10,890 nt of DNA from Acidimicrobiia bacterium (lineage in GTDB: Bacteria; Actinomycetota; Acidimicrobiia; IMCC26256; PALSA-555). The notes beneath the pieces are model-generated. The model saw only the letters and a program-made list of their open reading frames with translations. It made no database searches and was not told the origin of the DNA. Within the stretch, counting starts at the first letter, position 1; each line of letters begins with the position of its first letter. Shown here piece after piece: positions 4,260 through 10,890 of this stretch. Both the position numbers and the translations under genes were made by a program. The DNA is taken from the NCBI GenBank assembly GCA_017853455.1, contig JAFMJM010000070.1, positions 1 to 10,890 of the forward strand, given 5' to 3'.

Positions 4260-6919
4260 TCGACCGCCGGGAGTTCGCGGCGGCCCGGGGCATCCGCCTC
4301 GACCCCTTCCAGGACGACGCCTTCGACGCCGTCGACGCCGGGGACTCGGTGCTCGTCGCCGCCCCGACCGGCTCGGGCAAGACCCTCGTCGCCGAGTACG
4401 CCGTGGAGCGCGCCCTCGCCACGGGGCGGAAGGCCTTCTACACCACGCCGCTCAAGGCGCTGTCCAACCAGAAGTTCGCCGACCTCGGCGCCCGGTACGG
4501 GCGCGACCGGGTCGGGCTCCTCACCGGTGACAACACCGTCAACGGCGACGCCCCGATCGTGGTCATGACCACCGAGGTGCTCCGCAACATGATCTACGCG
4601 GCGTCACCCACGCTCGACGGCCTCGGCGTGGCGGTCCTCGACGAGGTCCACTACCTCCAGGACCGGTTCCGCGGACCGGTGTGGGAGGAGGTCATCGTCC
4701 ACCTCGACGGCGCGGTGCCGCTCGTGTGCCTGTCGGCCACCGTCGCCAACGCCGACGAGGTGGGGGAGTGGCTCACCACGGTGCGCGGGCCGACCCGGGT
4801 GGTGGTGGCCGAGCGTCGGCCGGTGACCCTCACCGACTGGTACCTGGTGGGCGAACGGGGCCGCGACGACCCGACGCTCCTGCCGATGTTCGTCGACGCC
4901 CCCGACGGGCGCCGACCCAACCCCGAGGCCCAGCGCCTCACCGCCCCCACGTCACGAGGGCCGCGCCGACCGGGCCCACCCCGCGCCGACCGCGGCCGGT
5001 TCCGCACCCCGATGCGCGACGAGGTGGTCGAGCTCCTCGACCGGGCCGACCTGCTCCCGGCGATCGTGTTCGTGTTCAGCCGCGCCGGGTGCGACCGCGC
5101 GGTCGAGCACACCCGGGCGGCCACCGCCGTGCTGACCACCCCCGAGGAGCGCGCCGCGATCCGGCGCATCGCCGAGGCCCACACCGCCGGGCTGGCCGAC
5201 GACGAGCTGGCGGTGCTCGGGTACGACTCCTGGGCGGCGTCGCTCGAGGCCGGGGTCGCGGCCCACCACGCCGGCGTGGTCCCGCCGCTCAAGGAGGCGG
5301 TCGAGGAGGCGTTCACGGCCGGCCTCGTGAAGGTCGTGTTCGCCACCGAGACCCTGGCCCTCGGGGTCAACATGCCGGCCCGCTCGGTCGTGATCGAGCA
5401 GTGCACGAAGTTCACCGGTGAGCGCCACGAGTTCCTCACCCCGGGGGAGTACACCCAGCTCACCGGTCGGGCCGGTCGCCGCGGCATCGACGAGGTCGGG
5501 CACGCCGTCGTGCTGTGGAGCCCGTTCGTCGCCTTCGACCAGGTCGCCTCCATCGCGGCGCGCGGCAGCGACCCGCTCACCTCGGCCTTCCGACCCACCT
5601 ACAACATGGCCGTCAACCTCGTGGGCCGCTACGACCGCGAGACCGCCCAGCGCCTGCTCAACCTGTCGTTCGCGCAGTACCGCGCCGACCGCGACGTCGT
5701 GGTGCTCGAGCGCGAGCTCCAACGGGCCCGTGGACGGCTCCAACGCGCCCGCGACGCCCTGGTCGGGGCGGGTCCCGCCGCCGGCGGGCGCCCGGAGCGC
5801 GCCGACCGCGCCGCCGTCACCCGGGCGCTCGACCGCCTGCGCCCCGGTGACGTGCTCCTGCTCGGTCGGCGTGCCACCCGCACGGTCGTGCTGGGGCGCG
5901 ACGACGGGGGCAAGCCCGGCAAGGGCGGGAAGGGGGGCAAAGGGGGGCCCGCCCGGATCCTGGTGATCGACACGTCGCGCGAGGTCCGCCGACTCGGCCC
6001 CGCCGACTTCGTCGAGCCGCCGGTGGCGGTGGCCCACATCGAACTCCCCATGCCGTTCACCCCCCGCAACCCGGGGTACCGCCGCGCCGTCGCCGACGCC
6101 GCCCGGCGGGTGCGCGTCCCGACCGGGCAGACCGGCACCGACGACGGCGGCCGGCACCGGGTCGACGCCGCCCGAGCGGAGGACCGCCGCACGTCGCTCA
6201 CCGCAGCCGTCACCCGCGCCGAGCGCGACGTCGAGCGCCTCGAGCGCCGGGTCGGCGCGCGGGGTGCCAACCTGGCCAAGCAGTTCGACCGGATCCTGGC
6301 CTTGCTCGAGTCGTGGGGCTACCTCGACGGCTGGTCGCTCACCCCGACCGGTGCCGTGCTGACCCGGATCTCCACGGAGCTCGACCTGCTCGTCACGGAA
6401 GCGCTCCGCGAGGGCTGGCTGGCGGGGCTGTCGGCCCCCGAACTGGCCGCCGTGGTGTCGTGCCTCACCTACGAGCGGCGGGGCGCCGACGCCGAGCACG
6501 GCGCCGCTCCCGCCCGGTGGCCCACGAAGAAGGTCGCCGACCGGGCCCGGCGCATCGAGCGGCGCTGGCGCGACCTCGACGCCGCCGAGTCCGACTTCTC
6601 GTTGCCCCGGTGCCGACCGCCCGACCCGGGGTTCACCCCGGTGATCTACGAGTGGGCCCGGGGCGACCTGCTCGCCGAGGTCCTGGGCGACGACCTCCCG
6701 CCCGGCGACTTCGTGCGCAACGTCAAGCAGATCCTCGACCTGCTCCGCCAGATCGCCGACGTCAGCCCCGACCCGGCCGTCGCCGACACCGCCCGGCGGG
6801 CGGTGCGCGACTGCCAGCGCGGCGTGGTGGCCCTGGCCGGGGGCGCGGGCACGGTCGACGTGACGTCGACCCCCGCCCGGTCGGACACCGACCCGGAGGA
6901 CCCCGGTGCGCCCGGGTGA
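4256..6919 (+). CDS. helY: Ski2/Mtr4-like DEAD/DEAH-box RNA helicase
   Basis: The 887-residue product is a superfamily 2 helicase that would unwind RNA using ATP in the cytoplasm. Visible motifs: Walker A APTGSGKT (36-43), TTPLKAL (63-69), motif II DEVH (129-132), SAT (160-162), FATETLALGVNMP (362-374) and motif VI QLTGRAGRRG (401-410). The C-terminal part (about 705-865) matches the DSHCT domain of Ski2/Mtr4 proteins. Between them lies a region with charged coiled-coil stretches (about 478-500 and 645-670) and a Lys/Gly tract (about 553-565). The GTG at 4256 is chosen because it overlaps the upstream stop as GTGA and begins the protein just before the helicase core. A longer in-frame start at 4133 would add 41 Arg/Pro-rich residues lying wholly within the preceding gene. 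The tatA-tatC-helY order matches M. tuberculosis. The RNA substrate is unknown. Confidence 0.93.
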   Translation: MIDRREFAAARGIRLDPFQDDAFDAVDAGDSVLVAAPTGSGKTLVAEYAVERALATGRKAFYTTPLKALSNQKFADLGARYGRDRVGLLTGDNTVNGDAPIVVMTTEVLRNMIYAASPTLDGLGVAVLDEVHYLQDRFRGPVWEEVIVHLDGAVPLVCLSATVANADEVGEWLTTVRGPTRVVVAERRPVTLTDWYLVGERGRDDPTLLPMFVDAPDGRRPNPEAQRLTAPTSRGPRRPGPPRADRGRFRTPMRDEVVELLDRADLLPAIVFVFSRAGCDRAVEHTRAATAVLTTPEERAAIRRIAEAHTAGLADDELAVLGYDSWAASLEAGVAAHHAGVVPPLKEAVEEAFTAGLVKVVFATETLALGVNMPARSVVIEQCTKFTGERHEFLTPGEYTQLTGRAGRRGIDEVGHAVVLWSPFVAFDQVASIAARGSDPLTSAFRPTYNMAVNLVGRYDRETAQRLLNLSFAQYRADRDVVVLERELQRARGRLQRARDALVGAGPAAGGRPERADRAAVTRALDRLRPGDVLLLGRRATRTVVLGRDDGGKPGKGGKGGKGGPARILVIDTSREVRRLGPADFVEPPVAVAHIELPMPFTPRNPGYRRAVADAARRVRVPTGQTGTDDGGRHRVDAARAEDRRTSLTAAVTRAERDVERLERRVGARGANLAKQFDRILALLESWGYLDGWSLTPTGAVLTRISTELDLLVTEALREGWLAGLSAPELAAVVSCLTYERRGADAEHGAAPARWPTKKVADRARRIERRWRDLDAAESDFSLPRCRPPDPGFTPVIYEWARGDLLAEVLGDDLPPGDFVRNVKQILDLLRQIADVSPDPAVADTARRAVRDCQRGVVALAGGAGTVDVTSTPARSDTDPEDPGAPG
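5923..5947 (+). other. Potential G-quadruplex in the helicase coding strand
   Basis: Four G-runs (5923-5925, 5927-5929, 5932-5937, 5942-5947) are separated by 1, 2 and 4 nt, which fits the G3+N1-7 quadruplex rule on the coding strand and hence in the mRNA. Another five-G run lies at 5906-5910. The tract encodes the Lys/Gly linker of the helicase. Confidence 0.55.
6895..6900 (+). promoter_or_regulatory. Shine-Dalgarno for the kinase-like gene, inside helY
   Basis: GGAGGA lies 5 nt before GTG 6906, which fixes that start even though it overlaps the end of helY by 14 nt. Confidence 0.7.
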
Positions 6920-7571
6920 GGAGTGGGGGAGACCCGCCACGGACGCCGACCGCGGCCGGGCCGTGTCCGTCACCGGAGGCGACGCCGCCCTGGCCGCTGC
7001 CGCGGCAGCCGACCCCGGCGGACTCTGGCGCCCCGACCCGGCGGGTGACCTGGCCCGGGCCCTCGGCATCCGGGCCGACACCCCGGGGGCCCGGGTGGTG
7101 CCCTGTGACGCCGTGGTGGTCGCCGACGGGCCCCCGGCGGTCAACGCCGTCGTCCTCGGGACCGCCCCCGACCGCCTCCACCGGCTCCACCGCCGCCGGC
7201 CGGTCGAGGTCACCGTCGACGACCGCCGCCTCACCGGCCCCGACGGGGGCACCCTCGCGGCCACGACCGTGGTGGTGGCCTCCGGCCAGTACCTGCGGGG
7301 CCTCGACCTCGTGCCCCGGGGCCACCCCGGCGACGGACGCCTCGAGGTCTTGGTGCTCGGTCTCGCCCCGGGGGAGCGGGGCCCGATGCGCCGGCGCCTG
7401 CCCACCGGCCAGCACCTGCCCCACCCGCGGATCGTCACCGCCACGGGCCGGCGCGTCCGGGTGGCCTGGGCCGACGAGCCCCGGCCGGTCGAGGTCGACG
7501 GTGCGGAGCGGGCGCCGCAGGCCGTGGTCGACCTGGCCGTGAGCCCCGGGGTGGTCGAGCTCCTCGTCTGA
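6906..7571 (+). CDS. Degenerate diacylglycerol-kinase-family (YegS/LCB5-like) protein
   Basis: The C-terminal two thirds of this 221-residue protein resemble the C-terminal domain of the DAGK/YegS lipid kinase family. Seen are VNAVVLGTAPD (79-89), VTVDDRRLTG (102-111), SGQYLRGLDLVPRGHPGDGRLEV (about 126-148), LPTGQHLPHPRI (165-176) and VEVDG (195-199). The N-terminal catalytic domain is drastically reduced. A GGD at 24-26 stands where the family has GGDGT but is followed by Ala-Ala, and P-D-P-A-G-D-L-A-R-A-L-G-I (43-55) echoes the family's P.GT.NDFAR.LG. Only 23 residues precede GGD, against roughly 60-80 in full kinases, so normal ATP binding looks unlikely. It may be a lipid-binding pseudo-kinase or a nearly lost enzyme; the frame and codon use are intact. 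Translation is coupled to helY by a 14-nt overlap. It is the last gene of the operon. Confidence 0.72.
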   Translation: MRPGEEWGRPATDADRGRAVSVTGGDAALAAAAAADPGGLWRPDPAGDLARALGIRADTPGARVVPCDAVVVADGPPAVNAVVLGTAPDRLHRLHRRRPVEVTVDDRRLTGPDGGTLAATTVVVASGQYLRGLDLVPRGHPGDGRLEVLVLGLAPGERGPMRRRLPTGQHLPHPRIVTATGRRVRVAWADEPRPVEVDGAERAPQAVVDLAVSPGVVELLV

Positions 7572-7579
7572 GCGCGGCG

Positions 7580-7593
7580 GGCCCCCTGGGGCC
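7580..7593 (+). terminator. Possible terminator of the tat-helY operon
   Basis: ggcccc (7580-7585) is complementary to ggggcc (7588-7593), forming a short GC hairpin 8 nt after the stop of the last operon gene. There is no U-tract and the stem is only 5-6 bp. Position is the main support. The rest of the 7572-7680 gap holds a TACGAT hexamer and the next gene's Shine-Dalgarno. Confidence 0.3.
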
Positions 7594-7651
7594 GGGTGCG
7601 GCCGGGTCCCCGGAGAGTGCCGAGTGCCGCGGGGCCGCCCGTCGGCGTCGG

Positions 7652-7657
7652 TACGAT
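7652..7657 (+). promoter_or_regulatory. Possible -10 element for the tandem ThyX-like gene
   Basis: TACGAT fits the TAnnnT form of actinobacterial -10 elements. It lies 29 nt before the ATG, giving a leader of roughly 15-20 nt. No -35 is recognisable. Confidence 0.3.
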
Positions 7658-7669
7658 CCTGGTTCCCCC

Positions 7670-7674
7670 GGAGG
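7670..7674 (+). promoter_or_regulatory. Shine-Dalgarno fixing ATG 7681
   Basis: GGAGG is placed 6 nt before ATG 7681. It argues against the in-frame GTG at 7624, which would add 19 residues lacking any ThyX similarity. Confidence 0.75.
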
Positions 7675-7680
7675 TCGTCG

Positions 7681-9279
<1,599 letters not shown>

Positions 9280-9282
9280 TCC

Positions 9283-9299
9283 CTCCGGCGACGCCGGGG
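9283..9299 (+). terminator. Hairpin after the ThyX-like gene
   Basis: ccggc (9285-9289) pairs with gccgg (9293-9297) around gac; a G-U and a further C-G pair extend the stem to 7 bp, starting 4 nt past the stop. No U-tract follows. It is plausibly a terminator, since the next gene has its own promoter. Confidence 0.35.
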
Positions 9300-9364
9300 A
9301 GCACCCCCGGGACCGTTCCCCGGAAAACGGCCGGAAGTCCATCGCCGGAGCGGGGGAGCAGCGT

Positions 9365-9370
9365 TATACT
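9365..9370 (+). promoter_or_regulatory. Promoter -10 element of the DUF4193 gene
   Basis: TATACT, within ttatact, stands out as the most AT-rich hexamer in a GC-rich region and closely matches the TATAAT consensus. It lies 49 nt before the ATG at 9419, predicting a leader of about 40 nt. The region 17 nt upstream has no good -35 match. The leader has no strong Shine-Dalgarno. Confidence 0.65.
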
Positions 9371-9418
9371 CCGCGCCGCGTACGACCCACCACCTCGACG
9401 GGACACCACACAGAACCC

Positions 9419-9874
9419 ATGAGCGACGACATCGACGACGCCGAAGAACTCGAGGAGATCGACCTCGACGAGGACCTCGACCTCGACGACGATCTGGCCG
9501 ACGACCTGACCGACGAACTCGACGACGAGATCGACGTCGACGACCCCGCCTCGGTCGAGACGCCGGTCGGCACCAAGGTCGTCAAGGAGGACGACGAGGA
9601 CGAGGACGTCCTCGACCTCGACGAGAGCCTCCACCCCGACGACGTGGAGGCCCCCCTCGACGCCATCCTCCAGGAGCGCACGGCCAGCGCCACGCTCGAG
9701 GACGACGAGGAGGAGGTCGAGGACGACGAGGCCGACCCCGACGAGCGGGGCGACACCCCGACGCGCATCGCGCCCCGGCGGGCGTCGGAGTTCCTCTGCC
9801 AGTCGTGCTTCCTGGTGCTCCCGCGGCACCAGCTCGCCGACGAGAAGAAGATGCTCTGCCGGGACTGCGCCTGA
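9419..9874 (+). CDS. Acidic DUF4193-type zinc-ribbon protein
   Basis: The last 30 residues of this 151-residue protein read E-F-L-C-Q-S-C-F-L-V (124-133), then RHQLADEK and C-R-D-C-A at the end. This matches the C-terminus I recall for DUF4193, an actinobacterial family that includes M. tuberculosis Rv2699c. C127, C130, C147 and C150 form two CxxC pairs, so a zinc site is very likely. The N-terminal 112 residues are dominated by Asp and Glu, with many short D/E runs, and should be disordered and strongly negative. I recall DUF4193 proteins as about 100 residues, so the acidic part is extended here. There is no membrane segment. A TATACT promoter precedes it, and the stop overlaps the next gene's ATG as ATGA. 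The function of the family is not known to me; the acidic tail could mimic nucleic acid or bind basic proteins. Confidence 0.88.
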   Translation: MSDDIDDAEELEEIDLDEDLDLDDDLADDLTDELDDEIDVDDPASVETPVGTKVVKEDDEDEDVLDLDESLHPDDVEAPLDAILQERTASATLEDDEEEVEDDEADPDERGDTPTRIAPRRASEFLCQSCFLVLPRHQLADEKKMLCRDCA

Positions 9875-10464
9875 TGAGCGAGCACGATCCGGTCGAGAAG
9901 GCCCTGCGTCTGTTCGTCTACACGCCGCTCGGCGTGGCGGCCTACCTGCGCGACAGCGCTCCCACCTTCATGGAGCTGTTCGTGGCGCGCGGCCGCCTCG
10001 AGGTCGGCAAGGTGCGCAGCGGCGTCGAGTCGAAGCTGGGGCGCTCGACCCCCGCACCTGCGCCCGAGCCGCCGTTGTCGCAGCGCGTCGTCGACGGGCT
10101 GGGCAAGGTGGCAGCGCAGGCCACGACCGTGGCCGCCCAGGCCGGCACCGTCGTGGCGGCCATGGCCGGTCCGGTCGTCAGCGCCGCCACGAGCGCGGTG
10201 GCCGACGTCGCCAACTCGGTCGTCGCTCCGGCTGCGCCTCCGGCTCCGGCTCCGGCACCCGAGACGGCGGGCGAGCCCACCGCCGGCGCTCCGCCCGTGG
10301 GTGACCTGCCGATCCCCGGGTACGACGAGCTGTCGGCCTCGCAGATCGTGGAGCGCCTCGACGGCCTCTCCAAGGCCGCCCTCGACCGCATCAAGCTCTA
10401 CGAGCTCGCGCACCGGGCCCGCCGCACCATCCTGGCGACCATCGACGCGCTCACCACGGGCTGA
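9874..10464 (+). CDS. Ala/Pro-rich protein of unknown function coupled to the DUF4193 gene
   Basis: The ATG at 9874 overlaps the DUF4193 stop (ATGA), with CGGGAC about 9 nt upstream, giving 196 residues. An N-terminal amphipathic, aromatic-containing segment (about 6-50, including L-R-L-F-V-Y and F-M-E-L-F-V-A-R-G-R) could sit on a membrane or lipid surface. A Pro/Ala linker leads to a long Ala/Val/Thr-rich stretch (about 75-120) that looks like an amphipathic helix, then a second Pro-rich linker. The C-terminal module (145-193) carries LPIPGYDELSASQIVERL and then LYELAHRARRTIL. I recognise it as a helical module that recurs at the ends of many actinobacterial proteins, without a known activity. 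There is no clear transmembrane helix or signal peptide. The name is therefore descriptive only, and a role on membranes or lipid bodies is a guess. Confidence 0.75.
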   Translation: MSEHDPVEKALRLFVYTPLGVAAYLRDSAPTFMELFVARGRLEVGKVRSGVESKLGRSTPAPAPEPPLSQRVVDGLGKVAAQATTVAAQAGTVVAAMAGPVVSAATSAVADVANSVVAPAAPPAPAPAPETAGEPTAGAPPVGDLPIPGYDELSASQIVERLDGLSKAALDRIKLYELAHRARRTILATIDALTTG

Positions 10465-10471
10465 TCCGGGC

Positions 10472-10890
10472 GTGGAGTCGGCGCGCCGAGCCACCCCGGC
10501 CGACGCCGACCGCATCGCGGCGCTGGCGGCCGGCCTGCGCGCCGAATTGGCCGACCACCGGGGGGCCGACCTGCTCGACCGCTCGCAGCCGCCCCTGACG
10601 GCGGCGATGGTCGGCACCGCCCTCGCCGACCCCGACCGGACCGTGCTGGTGGGCTGCCTCGACGACGTCGTGGTGGGCTACGCCCTGGTCGGGGTCGAGG
10701 AGCTCCGTGACGGCACCCGGCTGGCGGTGGTGGGGGAGCTCGGGGTCGAGCCCGAGGCCCGGGCGGTGGGGGTCGGCGAGGCGCTGCTCACGGAGATCCT
10801 GGCCTGGGCCGACGCCGCCGGCTGCGTGGGCGTCGACGCCCCGGCGCTGCCGGGGCACCGTCAGGCCAAGAACTTCTTCGAGGCCCACGG
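10472..10890 (+). CDS. GNAT-family N-acetyltransferase, N-terminal part (3' end outside window)
   Basis: A GTG 7 nt after the previous stop opens a frame that runs off the window after 139 complete codons. The product begins with the typical GNAT first strand and helix (R-R-A-T-P-A-D-A-D-R-I, 5-15) and continues with a beta pair (V-L-V-G then V-V-V-G-Y-A-L-V, 58-73). The acetyl-CoA-binding motif A is VVGELGVEPEARAVGVGEAL (86-105), including R-x-x-G-x-G at 97-102. The late A-K-N-F-F-E-A-H segment (132-139) corresponds to the N-x-x-x-x-x-x-x-G region before the last strands. GNATs transfer acetyl from acetyl-CoA to amines; the substrate is unreadable here. The upstream GGG at 10468-10470 is too close to be a strong Shine-Dalgarno, so the start is tentative. 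It probably belongs to the same transcript as the DUF4193 gene. Confidence 0.88.
   Translation, partial: MESARRATPADADRIAALAAGLRAELADHRGADLLDRSQPPLTAAMVGTALADPDRTVLVGCLDDVVVGYALVGVEELRDGTRLAVVGELGVEPEARAVGVGEALLTEILAWADAAGCVGVDAPALPGHRQAKNFFEAH

Noticed and set aside
4952..7444. 830-codon open frame on the minus strand opposite helY and the kinase-like gene
   Set aside because: It is a by-product of GC-rich third positions: Gly/Arg/Val-rich low-complexity translation, no recognisable domain, and it opposes two well-supported genes.
7624..7680. GTG start for the ThyX-like protein 19 codons upstream
   Set aside because: No Shine-Dalgarno is present and the added residues are Arg/Ser/Pro-rich; GGAGG 6 nt before ATG 7681 is decisive.
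9419..9757. gacgac/gaggac repetition as a tandem DNA repeat
   Set aside because: It reflects Asp/Glu codons of the acidic region; period and sequence are irregular.

Overview
The DNA is very GC-rich, with strong G/C bias at third codon positions. It looks like an actinobacterium (Actinomycetota), plausibly the Acidimicrobiia lineage. Three things support this: a tatA-tatC-helY gene order, which I recall from Mycobacterium tuberculosis (Rv2094c-Rv2092c); a DUF4193-type protein, a family I know only from actinobacteria; and a cysteine-paired FN3 style common in secreted actinobacterial proteins. The genus cannot be fixed from the window. No tRNA, rRNA, CRISPR array, transposase or phage gene is visible, so this is a chromosomal backbone segment.

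Region 1 (1-1755) is about export. It holds the 3' end of a secreted fibronectin type III protein, a strong 18-bp-stem hairpin, and lepB, the type I signal peptidase. A convergent glycerophosphodiester phosphodiesterase (1768-2454, minus strand) follows. A 68-bp divergent gap containing a perfect 11-bp inverted repeat separates it from a small zinc-ribbon protein (2523-2843).

Region 2 (2896-7571) is a tightly packed plus-strand operon: tatA/B-like gene, tatC, an uncatalogued 77-residue one-pass membrane protein (4026-4259), a Ski2-like helicase (helY), and a degenerate diacylglycerol-kinase-family protein. The junctions are 3 nt apart, an ATGA overlap, a GTGA overlap and a 14-nt overlap, so translational coupling is likely throughout. 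With lepB nearby, the window groups Tat translocation and signal-peptide removal.

Region 3 (7681-9279) is a single gene with a good Shine-Dalgarno. It encodes a 532-residue protein made of two diverged ThyX-like halves. The ThyX signature appears split: the first half keeps the E..S.RY end and the second half keeps the RHR start. This is the most unusual item in the window.

Region 4 (9365-10890) begins with a TATACT promoter. It contains a very acidic DUF4193-type zinc-ribbon protein, an ATGA-coupled Ala/Pro-rich protein of unknown function, and the 5' part of a GNAT acetyltransferase that runs off the window.

No stretch longer than 300 bases lacks a gene. The longest intergenic gaps are about 140 nt (9280-9418), 122 nt (998-1119) and 109 nt (7572-7680); their contents are described as separate features.
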